From assembly GCA_900470965.1 (NCBI GenBank), contig UCCS01000006.1, positions 1 through 64,000 of the forward strand: a stretch of DNA of 64,000 nucleotides. The letters run 5' to 3'. The position numbers and the translations under genes were made by a program. The notes beneath the pieces were generated by a model. That model worked only from the letters and a program-made list of their open reading frames with translations, did not search any database and had not been told where the DNA came from. Source of the stretch: Hyphomicrobiales bacterium (GTDB lineage: Bacteria; Pseudomonadota; Alphaproteobacteria; Rhizobiales; Rhizobiaceae). This document shows, one piece after another, positions 1-8,893 of this stretch. Numbering within the stretch: position 1 is the stretch's first letter; each line of letters opens with the position of its first letter.

Positions 1-162
1 GGCCCAGAAAGGCGGCGGCAGGCCGATCGCCTCCAGCTCCTCCTCCGTCTTCAGCCAGAGCTCATGGGCTTCGCTGGCCAGGTACAGCCGGATTTCCGGC
101 ACATGCGGCGGCGCAAGCAGGCTGGTATTGGCGCGGATGAAGGTTTCCGGGTCGGTTTTCAA
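1..162 (-). CDS. Partial class I methyltransferase, METTL20/ETF-beta lysine methyltransferase-like
   Basis: This is the N-terminal 54 codons of a gene that runs off the left edge. The start is a TTG at 160-162, the only common start codon between the upstream in-frame stop and the conserved region; it lies 5 nt after the stop of the EVE gene. The product begins MKTDPETFIRANTSL, then has a PPHVPEIRLYL segment and an acidic helix leading to LPPPFWA. In the METTL20 family an EIxLxL segment followed by a P-x-(F/Y)-W-A motif precedes the SAM-binding domain. These enzymes trimethylate lysines of the electron-transfer flavoprotein beta subunit, and an Agrobacterium homologue has been studied. The SAM motif itself lies outside the window, so the family call is from memory of the N-terminus. 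It is last in a run tsaD-gpsA-YciI-EVE. Confidence 0.6.
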   Translation of the reverse strand, partial: MKTDPETFIRANTSLLAPPHVPEIRLYLASEAHELWLKTEEELEAIGLPPPFWA

Positions 163-167
163 GCTGC

Positions 168-599
168 TCAGCGCGGCGGGTTGTCAAAACCGCCCATGCG
201 GCAGACCTCGGCCCATTCGTCATCCGTCACCGGCTGCACGGAAAGCCGCATCGAGGTGACCAGCGACATCTTGGACAGCTTTTCGTTTGCCTTGATATCC
301 TTCAGCGTCACCGGCTTCGGCACATCCACGACGGCGCGGATATCGACACAATCCCAGCGATCGTCGCCCTTCGCCGTCGAATCCGGATGCGAAAGCGCGC
401 AGACCTCGACGATACCGACGATCTCCAGCCCGTCATTGGAATGATAGAAGAACCCCTTGTCGCCGATCTGCATGGCCCGCATATTGTTGCGCGCAAGGTA
501 GTTGCGCACACCGGTCCATTCGGTACCCTTCTCGCCAGCCGCCTTCTGCTTTTCCCAGGACCAGGCTGCGGGCTCGGATTTATATAGCCAGTGCGCCAT
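168..599 (-). CDS. EVE domain protein (PUA-like fold)
   Basis: The 143-residue product is a complete single-domain EVE protein. It opens with MAHWLYKSEPAAWSW, the W-L-x-K-S-E-P signature of the family, and has the internal WTGVRNYLARNNM and GDKGFFYHSN blocks. EVE domains are related to PUA and YTH domains and are thought to bind modified bases in nucleic acid; human thymocyte nuclear protein 1 is a homologue. The length matches stand-alone bacterial members. It lies 5 nt downstream of the YciI-like gene and 5 nt upstream of the methyltransferase, so it is probably co-transcribed with them. The ligand cannot be inferred from the sequence. Confidence 0.9.
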   Translation of the reverse strand: MAHWLYKSEPAAWSWEKQKAAGEKGTEWTGVRNYLARNNMRAMQIGDKGFFYHSNDGLEIVGIVEVCALSHPDSTAKGDDRWDCVDIRAVVDVPKPVTLKDIKANEKLSKMSLVTSMRLSVQPVTDDEWAEVCRMGGFDNPPR

Positions 600-604
600 C
601 CCGC

Positions 605-898
605 TTAAGCCTCCGGCTTGTTGAAGACCCAGTTAAAGGGCTTCACCTCGACGCTTTCGAACAGGCCGGCGAGTGCATAGGGATCGGCAGCGCCGAGTGC
701 CTTGGCATCATCAGCCGTTTCGGCATGGACCATCACGAGGCTGCCGTTCGGCTTGCCTTCGGCATCGAGGAACGGGCCGGCCATGGCAAGCTTGCCTTCG
801 GCATTCAGCTTGTTGAGATAATCGAGATGGGTCGAGCGCGTTTCCATGCGCACGTTGAGATGGCCGGGCTTGTCCTTGCAGAGAAGGGCGAAAAGCAT
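605..898 (-). CDS. YciI-like protein
   Basis: The 97-residue protein is a compact YCII-family ferredoxin-like domain. Visible family features are the N-terminal FALLCKDKPG strand with an RMETRSTHLDYL helix carrying the conserved His, the AGPF segment, and the D-P-Y-A-x-A-G-L-F motif near residues 72-80. YciI-type proteins are small dimers with a putative His-Asp active site; most have no proven reaction. The gene lies 9 nt downstream of gpsA and 5 nt before the EVE gene, in a likely operon. No metabolic role can be read from this context. Confidence 0.9.
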   Translation of the reverse strand: MLFALLCKDKPGHLNVRMETRSTHLDYLNKLNAEGKLAMAGPFLDAEGKPNGSLVMVHAETADDAKALGAADPYALAGLFESVEVKPFNWVFNKPEA

Positions 899-907
899 GT
901 CTGTCTC

Positions 908-1891
908 CTATTCGGTCGTAATCGGACGTGTCATCAATTGTTCGATGGCTTCGGATATGCCGAGCTTACCTTCAATGATCGCTGAAACCGCATCGGTGAT
1001 CGGCATCTCGACGCCGAGCTCTTCGGCAAGCCGCGAGGCAACCGCTGCAGCAAAAGCCCCTTCCACCAACTCGCCGCGCGAAGGGTCGACCTTTTCGCCG
1101 CGCCCGAGTGCAATGCCGAAACGCAGGTTGCGCGACTGATGGCTGGTTGCCGTCAGCACCAGATCACCGAGGCCGGAAAGCCCCCGCGCCGTATCGGCAT
1201 TGCCGCCCTTGGCGACGATGAAGCGCGACATCTCGGCAAGCCCGCGGGCAATCAACGCCGCACGCGCCGAATCGCCGATACCGCGGCCTTCGACGATACC
1301 GCAGGCAATCGCCAGTACATTCTTCAATGCTCCGCCAAGCTGCACGCCGATGCGGTCTGCCGAGGCATAGAGCCGGAAGGTGCGGCCGGAAATCGCCTGC
1401 GCCAGCCGCTCGGCAACCTGCATGTCAGCCGCAGCGATCGCCATGGCTGTCGGCAGCCCCTTGGCGATATCAGCGGCAAAGCCTGGACCCGAGAGCACGC
1501 CAACCGGATGATCGGGCAATTCCCGCTCCAGCATGTCGGTCAGAAGCGCACCGGTCTGCCGTTCGATCCCCTTCGCGCAGGTGACCACAATAGCGTCCTT
1601 AGCCAGGTAAGGACCATACTGCCGCGCGGCATCCGCCTGCGCCTGTGACGGCATGGCAAAGAGCACGATGCCCGCATCGCCGATTGCATCCGCCTCAGCA
1701 GAGAACTCCAGTATTTCCGGCAGTGGGATGCCAGGCAGAACAGCATCATGCAGCCGCTCCGCCTTGAGGTCTTCGATCAGCGACGGATCGCGGCCGACAA
1801 GGATCGCCGAATTTCGCCCGGTCAGGGCGACCACGGCCGCAAGCGCCGTTCCGAAAGCACCCGATCCGACGACGGCGATGCGCTCGCTCAT
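908..1891 (-). CDS. gpsA: Glycerol-3-phosphate dehydrogenase [NAD(P)+]
   Basis: GpsA reduces dihydroxyacetone phosphate to sn-glycerol 3-phosphate, the backbone of phospholipids, in the cytoplasm. The 327-residue product has the N-terminal dinucleotide-binding motif [10 protein letters not shown] at 9-18, the FAMPSQ segment near 78-83, the CAKGIE block near 105-110, and the catalytic-lysine region [14 protein letters not shown] with Lys190. Length is normal. The start codon overlaps the tsaD stop by 4 bp (ATGA), implying translational coupling, and the YciI-like gene follows after 9 nt. The tsaD-gpsA-yciI order is common in rhizobia. Confidence 0.97.
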   Translation of the reverse strand: MSERIAVVGSGAFGTALAAVVALTGRNSAILVGRDPSLIEDLKAERLHDAVLPGIPLPEILEFSAEADAIGDAGIVLFAMPSQAQADAARQYGPYLAKDAIVVTCAKGIERQTGALLTDMLERELPDHPVGVLSGPGFAADIAKGLPTAMAIAAADMQVAERLAQAISGRTFRLYASADRIGVQLGGALKNVLAIACGIVEGRGIGDSARAALIARGLAEMSRFIVAKGGNADTARGLSGLGDLVLTATSHQSRNLRFGIALGRGEKVDPSRGELVEGAFAAAVASRLAEELGVEMPITDAVSAIIEGKLGISEAIEQLMTRPITTE

Positions 1892-2985
1892 GCCTTGGCT
1901 CCCCGCTTTCCGGATCCGAGCATGGTCACGGCTCTGGAATCGAGCGGCCAGCGCGAACGCGGCTGCACATCGAGATTGTCAGGCGCAACACCCTTCGCCA
2001 TGCGCTCCAGCCCGGCCCAGGCGATCATCACGGCATTGTCGGTGCAGAGGCGGAGCGGCGGCGCAATGAAGCGGAAGCCATTCTTGTCGCAGAGCGCCTG
2101 AAGGGTGCTGCGGATTTCCAGATTGGCGGCGACACCACCAGCCACCACCAGCGCAGGCTTTTCCGGGAGGTTTGGAAATTCCGTCTTGAACCGCTGCAGG
2201 CCGCGGCCGATGCGATCCTTCATCGTACGGGAAATCGCCTTCTGGAACGAGGCGCAGATATCGGCGACATCCTGATCCGTCAGCGGCGCAATCTCGGTCG
2301 CCGCCTGCCGCACAGCCGTCTTCAGGCCCGAGAACGAAAAATCGAGCCGTGCCTCGCCGACGAGCGGCCGCGGAAAATTGAAACGATCGGCATTGCCACC
2401 CTGCGCCATCTGCTCCACTGCCGGCCCGCCGGGATAGGGAAGGCCGAGCAGTTTCGCCGTCTTGTCGAAGGCTTCACCCAGTGCATCGTCGATCGTCGTG
2501 CCCCAGCGCTCGTACTCGCCGATGCCGCGCACGAGGATGAGCTGGGTATGGCCACCGGAAACCAGCAGCATGAGATAGGGAAAAGAAAGACCGTCTGTCA
2601 GCCGCGCCGTCAGCGCGTGGCCTTCGAGATGGTTGACTGCATAAAGCGGCTTGCCGGCTGCCTTGGCGATCGCCTTGCCGGTCATCAGCCCGACAAGCAG
2701 CCCCCCGATCAGGCCAGGCCCTGAAGTCGCGGCGATCGCATCGACATCCGAGAGCGACACATTGGCGCGCTTCAGGGCCTCGTCGATCAACTCGTCCAGC
2801 GCTTCGACATGGGCGCGCGCGGCGATCTCCGGCACCACGCCGCCATAGGCACTATGCTCGTCCAGCTGGGAAAGAACGACGTCCGACAGCACGTTGGAGC
2901 GGCCTTCCGCATCGCGCTCGACGACCGCAGCGGCGGTCTCGTCGCAGCTTGTCTCGATGCCGAGGATGCGCAGAAAGGGAGCCAT
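1888..2985 (-). CDS. tsaD: tRNA N6-adenosine threonylcarbamoyltransferase
   Basis: TsaD transfers the threonylcarbamoyl group from TC-AMP to A37 of ANN-decoding tRNAs (t6A), together with TsaB and TsaE. The 365-residue protein begins with [14 protein letters not shown], contains the metal-binding HLEGH motif at 119-123, [10 protein letters not shown], the [16 protein letters not shown] block and the C-terminal [10 protein letters not shown] motif. All are typical of the Kae1/Qri7 family, as is the length. It heads the minus-strand operon with gpsA and is divergent from hemC, with 72 bp between start codons that must hold both promoters. MtaB, encoded at 44509-45783, acts on the t6A product. 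Confidence 0.97.
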   Translation of the reverse strand: MAPFLRILGIETSCDETAAAVVERDAEGRSNVLSDVVLSQLDEHSAYGGVVPEIAARAHVEALDELIDEALKRANVSLSDVDAIAATSGPGLIGGLLVGLMTGKAIAKAAGKPLYAVNHLEGHALTARLTDGLSFPYLMLLVSGGHTQLILVRGIGEYERWGTTIDDALGEAFDKTAKLLGLPYPGGPAVEQMAQGGNADRFNFPRPLVGEARLDFSFSGLKTAVRQAATEIAPLTDQDVADICASFQKAISRTMKDRIGRGLQRFKTEFPNLPEKPALVVAGGVAANLEIRSTLQALCDKNGFRFIAPPLRLCTDNAVMIAWAGLERMAKGVAPDNLDVQPRSRWPLDSRAVTMLGSGKRGAKA

Positions 2986-3057
2986 GAAACCTGTTCGTTG
3001 ATTGCGATAGGGTTTAAACCTGTTTACGAGAACTCCGGTAACAACGGATCAAAGCGG

Positions 3058-3987
3058 ATGCAAACAAAACCTTTCCGGATCGGCACACGCGGCAGCCCGC
3101 TGGCGCTTGCGCAGGCACACGAAGCCCGCGACCGGCTGATGGCAGCCCACAATCTGCCGCAGGAGATGTTCGAGATCGTCGTGCTGACCACCAAGGGCGA
3201 TAGCATCACCGACCGCTCGCTGGCCGAGATCGGCGGCAAGGGACTTTTCACGGCAGAACTCGAGCAAAAGCTTGTGTCCGGTGACCTCGATTTCGCCGTG
3301 CATTCGAGCAAGGACATGGCAACGAACCTGCCGGAAGGCCTCTACCTTTCGGCCTATCTACCGCGCGAAGATATTCGCGATGCCGTGATCGGCCGCACCG
3401 CGCCGAAACTGATCGATCTGCCGCATGGCGCGACCGTCGGTTCGTCCTCGCTTCGCCGCCAGGCCCTGATCCGCCGCATGCGGCCGGACATCAACGTCAT
3501 CACTTTCCGCGGCCTGGTGGACACGCGCCTGCGCAAGCTTCAGGAAGGCCAGGTCGATGCGACGCTTCTGGCGCTTGCCGGCCTCAAGCGCCTCGGCAAG
3601 GTCGAGGTGATCACCGATATCCTCGACCCCGACAGCTTCCCACCGGCACCTGCCCAGGGCGCGATCTGCATCGAAAGCCGCATCGGCGACACAAGGATCG
3701 ACGAGCTGCTGGCGCCGATCAACGATGCGCCGACCTTCGACACAGTCTCCTGCGAGCGCGCCTTCCTTGCCGCCCTCGATGGCTCCTGTCGCACGCCGAT
3801 CGGCGGTTACGCCGTCTGCGAGGGTGATCAGATCCGCTTCTCGGGCCTCATCCTCACTCCTGACGGCCGCCACCAGCATGCGATCACCATCGACGGCAAC
3901 CGCCGCGACGCCGCTGCACTTGGCACTCGCGCCGGACAGGACGTGCGCGCAAGGGCCGGCAGCAGCTTCTTCGAGGACTGGAGCTAG
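3058..3987 (+). CDS. hemC: Porphobilinogen deaminase (hydroxymethylbilane synthase)
   Basis: HemC polymerises four porphobilinogens into hydroxymethylbilane using a covalent dipyrromethane cofactor. The ATG at 3058 is chosen because the product then starts [20 protein letters not shown], the conserved N-terminus; the frame is open further upstream, but that would run into divergent tsaD. The 309-residue product has VHSSKDM near 81-87, GSSSLRRQ near 128-135 and the cofactor cysteine Cys244 in [10 protein letters not shown]. hemD follows after 5 nt. This starts the alphaproteobacterial hemC-hemD-Mic60-hemY cluster. Confidence 0.97.
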   Translation: MQTKPFRIGTRGSPLALAQAHEARDRLMAAHNLPQEMFEIVVLTTKGDSITDRSLAEIGGKGLFTAELEQKLVSGDLDFAVHSSKDMATNLPEGLYLSAYLPREDIRDAVIGRTAPKLIDLPHGATVGSSSLRRQALIRRMRPDINVITFRGLVDTRLRKLQEGQVDATLLALAGLKRLGKVEVITDILDPDSFPPAPAQGAICIESRIGDTRIDELLAPINDAPTFDTVSCERAFLAALDGSCRTPIGGYAVCEGDQIRFSGLILTPDGRHQHAITIDGNRRDAAALGTRAGQDVRARAGSSFFEDWS

Positions 3988-3992
3988 CCTGC

Positions 3993-4709
3993 ATGCGCGT
4001 GCTCGTCACCCGTCCGGCGCATTCGGGCGAGCGCACCGCTCAACGTTTGCGTGAGCTGGGTCACGAGCCACTATTGCTGCCGCTCACTCGTCCCGTCCAC
4101 GACATGGCGGCCGCTCGGCAGGCTCTGGAAACAACCACTGGGGCGATAGCCATTACGAGCGCCGAAACGGTGCGCACCTTGCAGTCTCTGGGGGAGGCGC
4201 TGGCCGCTCACTTTTCGCGCCGTCTCTTTGCCGTTGGCGAAACGACGGCCGACGAGGCCCGCAAGTTGGGGTTTCATTCTGTGACGGCGTCGTCGGGCAG
4301 CGGCCGCGAGCTGGCCGAGCTGATCGCGGCAAACAAGGTCGATGCGCTTCTCTATCTCGCCGGTAGTCCGCGCGCCAAGACCTTCGAGACGCGTCTGAGG
4401 GAGCTCGGGCGGTATTTCTCGGTGGCCGAGTGTTACCGGATGGAGCCTGTCGCGCCCAGCCCCGAGACCGTCGCAGCTCTCCTGACGAACAACCCTCCTG
4501 ATGCTGTTCTTTTCTATTCCCGCCACACGGCCGGAAATTTCTTTCATATCCCGCAGGTAGAGTCCCTTTTGCTGCAGCTGCCGAAAATCCGTCTCATTTG
4601 TCTCAGCAACACTGTAGCAGAAGCTGTTCCATCCGTTTTGAGGACAGTCCTGGAGATTTCGCCGATGCCGGATGAAAAAAGCCTTTTGTCGCTGCTTAGA
4701 AGGCCTTAG
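3993..4709 (+). CDS. hemD: Uroporphyrinogen-III synthase
   Basis: HemD cyclises hydroxymethylbilane to uroporphyrinogen III with inversion of ring D. The family has low sequence conservation, but the 238-residue product shows the expected MRVLVTRPAHSGERTA start, the ITSAETVRTL segment near 53, the FAVGETTADEARKLGF block and a C-terminal AVLFYSRHTAGNF motif. Its position 5 nt downstream of hemC strongly supports the call. The coding sequence has somewhat lower third-position GC than its neighbours, which is common in fast-evolving hemD genes. Confidence 0.93.
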   Translation: MRVLVTRPAHSGERTAQRLRELGHEPLLLPLTRPVHDMAAARQALETTTGAIAITSAETVRTLQSLGEALAAHFSRRLFAVGETTADEARKLGFHSVTASSGSGRELAELIAANKVDALLYLAGSPRAKTFETRLRELGRYFSVAECYRMEPVAPSPETVAALLTNNPPDAVLFYSRHTAGNFFHIPQVESLLLQLPKIRLICLSNTVAEAVPSVLRTVLEISPMPDEKSLLSLLRRP

Positions 4710-4789
4710 CCGCCCAAATTTGATCTAACCTCTTCCCTTAATTGCCATCCCTGTCTAGTTTCGTTGCAATGCAGGATAATGAGGACCTC

Positions 4790-6046
4790 ATGGTATCGGG
4801 AAATCCGCCACGCCACTCGAAGGGCTCCGACAAGCCGGTCACGATTGACCTGGACGCGCAGGACTTCGCCTCGGCGGCTGATTCTGAAAAGCCTGCCGAA
4901 GAAGCCGCACAAGCAGCCGATAACGCACCTGTCTCCGAAGCCGTAGCCGCTGCGGAAGCCGGCGGTGGTGAACCGCTGTCGGAACACGAGAGCGACCGCG
5001 CTGCCGGCGCGCAGGAAGAGCCCCTACCGAAGGAGCCCCCGCTATCGGAACCGGTACAGCCGCCTCCGCCACAGAAGGGCGTCGTCACGTCGGGCCTGAT
5101 TGCCGCCGGCATTTTCGGCGGCCTTGTCGCCCTGCTTGGCGCCGGCGCGATTCAATATGCCGGTTATCTGCCGGGCTCCTCCACCCAGCAGACGAACTCT
5201 CCGGAAGTGGCCGACCTATCCGGCGAGATCGAAGGCCTCAAGCAATCGGTCGCAAGCCTTGCCGCCAATCCGATGCCACCCATCGATAACAGTGCCCTCG
5301 AAAAGCGCGTCGCAGCTCTCGAAGCGGCCCCTCAGACACCGGCGTCCGGCACATCGACCGACTCGGCCGATGTCGAAGCACTCAACCAGAAGATTGCAGA
5401 TCTGACAGCTCAGATTGACCAGTTGAAGACGAGCCTTGCGCAGACCACCGAACAGCAGGCCTCAAACGGCGCCGACATTACGAGCCGCCTTGCCGAAGCC
5501 GAAAAGAAGCTGAACGAACCGCGCGAGGATGTCGCCGTTGCCCGCGCCATAGCAGCCGCAGCTCTCAAGGCCGCGATCGACCGTGGCGGCCCCTTCATCG
5601 CCGAACTCGATACATTTGCCGGCGTAGCACCCGATGATCCGGCTGCAACCGATCTGCGCGGCTTTGCCGAGACCGGCGTGCCGTCCCGCGCCGAACTGAT
5701 CCGTCAGGTTCCGGATGTCGCCACCGCCATCGTCGAATCCGTCAACCAGCCCGATCCCAATCAGAGCTGGTCGGACCGGCTGATGTCGAGCGCCAAGTCT
5801 CTGGTCTCGGTCCGCCCCGTCGGCAATGTCGAAGGCGAAAGCGTTGAAGCGATCGCCGCGCGCATGGAGGACAAGGTGAAGAACGGCGACCTGCCCGGTG
5901 CAGCCACCGAATGGAACAGCCTGCCCGCTGTCGCAAAACAGGCTTCCGCCGCATTCAAGCAGTCACTCGAAGCTCGTATCCGCGTCGAGGATCTCGTTGG
6001 CGGTGCTCTCTCCAAGGCCATTTCCGGCACCGGCAAGGAAGGATGA
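4790..6046 (+). CDS. Mic60/mitofilin-like inner membrane protein (COG4223)
   Basis: The protein has an acidic, Ala/Pro/Glu-rich cytoplasmic region (residues 1-95), one hydrophobic segment beginning near residue 100 (GLIAAGIFGGLVALLGAGAI), then a periplasmic part with predicted coiled coil (ALEKRVAALEAA; ALNQKIADLTAQIDQLKTS) and an alpha-helical C-terminal region near 260-418. This layout is that of alphaproteobacterial Mic60, the ancestor of the mitochondrial MICOS cristae-shaping protein, usually encoded between hemD and hemY as here. I chose the ATG at 4790 because a GAGGA Shine-Dalgarno sits 8 nt upstream; another in-frame ATG lies at 4769. The product is 418 residues and its stop overlaps the hemY start. 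Confidence 0.85.
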   Translation: MVSGNPPRHSKGSDKPVTIDLDAQDFASAADSEKPAEEAAQAADNAPVSEAVAAAEAGGGEPLSEHESDRAAGAQEEPLPKEPPLSEPVQPPPPQKGVVTSGLIAAGIFGGLVALLGAGAIQYAGYLPGSSTQQTNSPEVADLSGEIEGLKQSVASLAANPMPPIDNSALEKRVAALEAAPQTPASGTSTDSADVEALNQKIADLTAQIDQLKTSLAQTTEQQASNGADITSRLAEAEKKLNEPREDVAVARAIAAAALKAAIDRGGPFIAELDTFAGVAPDDPAATDLRGFAETGVPSRAELIRQVPDVATAIVESVNQPDPNQSWSDRLMSSAKSLVSVRPVGNVEGESVEAIAARMEDKVKNGDLPGAATEWNSLPAVAKQASAAFKQSLEARIRVEDLVGGALSKAISGTGKEG

Positions 6047-7653
6047 GCATGGTCCGCCTGGTTGTCTTCGCGCTCCTCGTCCTCGTTCTCGCCTATGGTT
6101 TCTCCTGGCTTGCCGATCGCCCCGGCGATCTATCGCTGATCTGGGAAGGCCAGATCTACCAGACCAGACTGATCGTCGCGGCAAGCGCCATCATTGCGCT
6201 GATCGCTGCCGTCATGGTGGCCTGGTGGTTCGTCCGCCTGATCTGGACCTCTCCGCATTCGGTGACGCGCTTTTTCCGCGCTCGCAAACGCGATCGCGGC
6301 TACCAGGCCCTGTCGACCGGCCTCATTGCCGCCGGCGCAGGCAACGCCCTGCTCGCGCGCAAGATGGCCGCCCGCTCGCGCGGCCTCATCCGCGCCGACC
6401 AAGAGCCGCTGATCAATCTTCTCGAAGCACAGGCCGCTCTCATCGAAGGCCGCTATGATGAAGCCCGTTCCAAATTCGAGGCCATGGCCAACGATCCTGA
6501 AACGCGCGAACTTGGCCTGCGTGGTCTTTATCTGGAGGCCAAACGCCTCGGTGCCAACGAAGCTGCCCGCCAGTACGCCGAAAAGGCCGCAGATAACGCG
6601 CCTTACCTGCCATGGGCCGCGCAGGCGACGCTCGAGTATCGCAGTCAGTCCGGTCGCTGGGACGACGCCATCCGTCTGCTGGAACAGCAGAAGGCCGCCA
6701 AGGTTGTCGAAAAAGCCGAAGCAAACCGCCTGCATGCTGTGCTGCTGACTGCCCGTGCCGATGACAAGCTGGAAAGCAATCCCGCCGGCGCCCGCGATGA
6801 TGCCCTACAGGCACTGAAGCTGTCGGCGGATTTTGTACCCGCCGCCCTGATTGCCGCAAAGGCGCTTTTCCGCGAAGGCGGTATCCGCAAGGCTGCCACC
6901 ATTCTCGAACAGACTTGGAGGGCTGGACCGCATCCCGAGATTGGCCGCGTCTATGTCCGCGCCCGCAGCGGCGATTCAACGCTCGACCGCCTGAAGCGCG
7001 CCGAGCGGCTGGAGAGCATGCGGCCGAACAATGTCGAATCTCTCCTCGTCGTCGCACAGGCGGCGCTCGATGCACGGGAATTCTCCAAGGCCCGCACCAA
7101 GGCAGAAGCAGCCGCCCGTATCGAGCCCCGCGAGGCGGCCTTCTTGTTGCTTGCGGATATCGAGGAAGCGGAAACCGGCGATCAGGGTCGCGTGCGCCAT
7201 TGGCTGGCACAGGCGCTGAAGGCGCCGCGTGATCCGGCCTGGGTTGCCGATGGTTTCGTTTCCGACAAATGGCTGCCGGTCTCGCCGGTGACCGGCCGTC
7301 TCGACGCCTTCGAATGGAAGGCACCTTTCGGCCAGCTCGAAGGACCGGTCGAGGAAGGTTCGACCGCCTCTATCGAAACGGCGCTGAAGACACTACCGCC
7401 GCTGCGCGAAACCCGGCCGGAAAGCGTGGTCAACGACCACCGCATCATCGAGCTGGAACGGGCAGCGACGATTGCCGAAGCCGTGCGCCCGGCAACTTCG
7501 GCACCCACACCGGCAAAAACTGCCGAACCGTCCGCGTCGCGGCCGGTTCCTACGTCTGAACCTAAACCCTTCTTTGGCGGCCTGCCGGATGATCCGGGCG
7601 TCCGCGACCCCAAGGTGGAACCGGAACCCAAGACACGGCTCCGCCTTTTCTAA
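6043..7653 (+). CDS. hemY: HemY-like inner membrane TPR protein
   Basis: The 536-residue protein begins with two membrane helices (about 4-22 and 41-64) that form the HemY N-terminal domain, then a long alpha-helical tetratricopeptide-type region (about 90-440) and a Pro/Ala-rich tail. In proteobacteria HemY (not the unrelated protoporphyrinogen oxidase of the same name) is encoded with haem-synthesis genes, and its biochemical role is not settled. The ATG at 6043 overlaps the upstream TGA as ATGA; a second ATG two codons later (6049) could also serve. The hemC-hemD-Mic60-hemY order argues for co-transcription. Confidence 0.9.
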   Translation: MSMVRLVVFALLVLVLAYGFSWLADRPGDLSLIWEGQIYQTRLIVAASAIIALIAAVMVAWWFVRLIWTSPHSVTRFFRARKRDRGYQALSTGLIAAGAGNALLARKMAARSRGLIRADQEPLINLLEAQAALIEGRYDEARSKFEAMANDPETRELGLRGLYLEAKRLGANEAARQYAEKAADNAPYLPWAAQATLEYRSQSGRWDDAIRLLEQQKAAKVVEKAEANRLHAVLLTARADDKLESNPAGARDDALQALKLSADFVPAALIAAKALFREGGIRKAATILEQTWRAGPHPEIGRVYVRARSGDSTLDRLKRAERLESMRPNNVESLLVVAQAALDAREFSKARTKAEAAARIEPREAAFLLLADIEEAETGDQGRVRHWLAQALKAPRDPAWVADGFVSDKWLPVSPVTGRLDAFEWKAPFGQLEGPVEEGSTASIETALKTLPPLRETRPESVVNDHRIIELERAATIAEAVRPATSAPTPAKTAEPSASRPVPTSEPKPFFGGLPDDPGVRDPKVEPEPKTRLRLF

Positions 7654-7671
7654 AATGGAACAAAAAAACGC

Positions 7672-8157
7672 ATGTTCGAACGCTTTCAGGCATTCTTCCA
7701 GAATCTGACCGCCGACCGCCCCAAGGCAGGCCTTGCCCCCGATGACCCGCGCATCGCAGTTGCTGCACTCTGTATGCAGGTCATGGAGGCCGACGGCCAG
7801 ATCAAGGACAGCGAGAAGAAGCGGCTGCGCAAACTCCTGAAGGAGCAATATGCGCTCGACGGCAAACAGCTTGATGCGCTGATGGCCGCGGGGCTGGAAG
7901 CCGAAAGCTCGGCGGTTGATTATTTCCGCTTCACCTCCGATCTTAAGAGACATCTCAATACCGAGCAGCGTCTGGAGCTGATCGGTATTCTCTGGGATAT
8001 CGTCTATGCCGATGGCGAGCGAAGCGAAATGGAAGACCATGTGATCTGGCGGATTGCCGATCTCCTGGGTGTGTCTTCCCGTGAGCGCATTCAGAAGCGG
8101 CAGGAGGCGGCCGCAAGGGTTACGGACGCACAGGTGGTACAGGATGACGCTGACTGA
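7672..8157 (+). CDS. TerB-family protein
   Basis: The 161-residue all-helical protein carries a TerB domain. The hallmark is two acidic motifs at helix ends: VMEADGQIKDSEKKRL near 37-52 and IVYADGERSEMEDHVI near 110-125, which in TerB bind metal. Members are described as tellurite-resistance-like, but many stand-alone copies have no known function. It begins 18 nt after hemY and its stop lies inside the next gene (14-bp overlap). No other ter genes are near, so tellurite resistance should not be assumed. Confidence 0.85.
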   Translation: MFERFQAFFQNLTADRPKAGLAPDDPRIAVAALCMQVMEADGQIKDSEKKRLRKLLKEQYALDGKQLDALMAAGLEAESSAVDYFRFTSDLKRHLNTEQRLELIGILWDIVYADGERSEMEDHVIWRIADLLGVSSRERIQKRQEAAARVTDAQVVQDDAD

Positions 8158-8893
8158 CAGAAGCAGGAGACGCGACAGGCGCCCTATTCTCATCATTCTT
8201 CATCAGGAGCGCTCCAGCCCCGGTCGTGTCGGCCAGCTTCTCGTCGAGAAAGGTTATGATCTCGATATCCGTCGCCCCGTCCTTGGCGAGCCCTTGCCTT
8301 GCACCCTTGAAAACCATGCCGGTGCGGTGATTTTCGGCGGCCCGATGAGCGCCAATGACCCAGACGACTTCGTCAAGGCGGAGATCGACTGGCTGGATGT
8401 CCCCCTCAGGGAAAATCGCCCCTATCTCGGCATCTGCCTCGGTGCCCAGATGCTGGCTCGCAATCTCGGCAGCAAGGTTGCCGCCAACAGTGACGGGTCG
8501 ACAGAGATCGGCTGGTATCCGCTGCACACGACCGATAGAGGCCGGCGGCTGATGCGTTGGCCGAAAATGGTCTATCACTTCCACCGGGAAGGTTTCGAAC
8601 TGCCGCATGGCGCCGAGTTGCTGGCATCCGGCGACGCCTATCCCAACCAGGCCTTCCGCTACAACGACAATGCCTGGGGCCTGCAATTCCATGCGGAGCT
8701 GACACGGGTGATGATGCATCGCTGGGTCGTGCACGGCGCGCACCGCTTCATCCTGCCGAACGCGCAGCAGGGACGCGAGCATCTGGAAGGCCGCATGCTG
8801 TTCGATGCGCCGCTTAAAGCGTGGCTCGGCGACTTCCTGGATATCGTCTTCGAGGGCAAAACGGCAGCAGCTGCTACACCGCTTCTCGTATAG
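8144..8893 (+). CDS. Class I glutamine amidotransferase (GMP synthase-like)
   Basis: The 249-residue protein is a stand-alone class I glutamine amidotransferase. It has the GGPMSAND segment near 63-70, the nucleophile elbow YLGICLGAQMLAR with its Cys near residue 97, and the catalytic His in the WGLQFHAEL block near 180-190. It has no synthetase domain, so its acceptor substrate is unknown; similar proteins are often annotated GMP synthase-like. The ATG at 8144 overlaps the TerB gene by 14 bp, suggesting coupling. Its 3' end overlaps the convergent MFS gene by 20 bp. Confidence 0.88.
   Translation: MTLTDRSRRRDRRPILIILHQERSSPGRVGQLLVEKGYDLDIRRPVLGEPLPCTLENHAGAVIFGGPMSANDPDDFVKAEIDWLDVPLRENRPYLGICLGAQMLARNLGSKVAANSDGSTEIGWYPLHTTDRGRRLMRWPKMVYHFHREGFELPHGAELLASGDAYPNQAFRYNDNAWGLQFHAELTRVMMHRWVVHGAHRFILPNAQQGREHLEGRMLFDAPLKAWLGDFLDIVFEGKTAAAATPLLV

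Noticed and set aside
7672-8157. Tellurite resistance locus
   Set aside because: A single TerB-domain protein without other ter genes does not support it.
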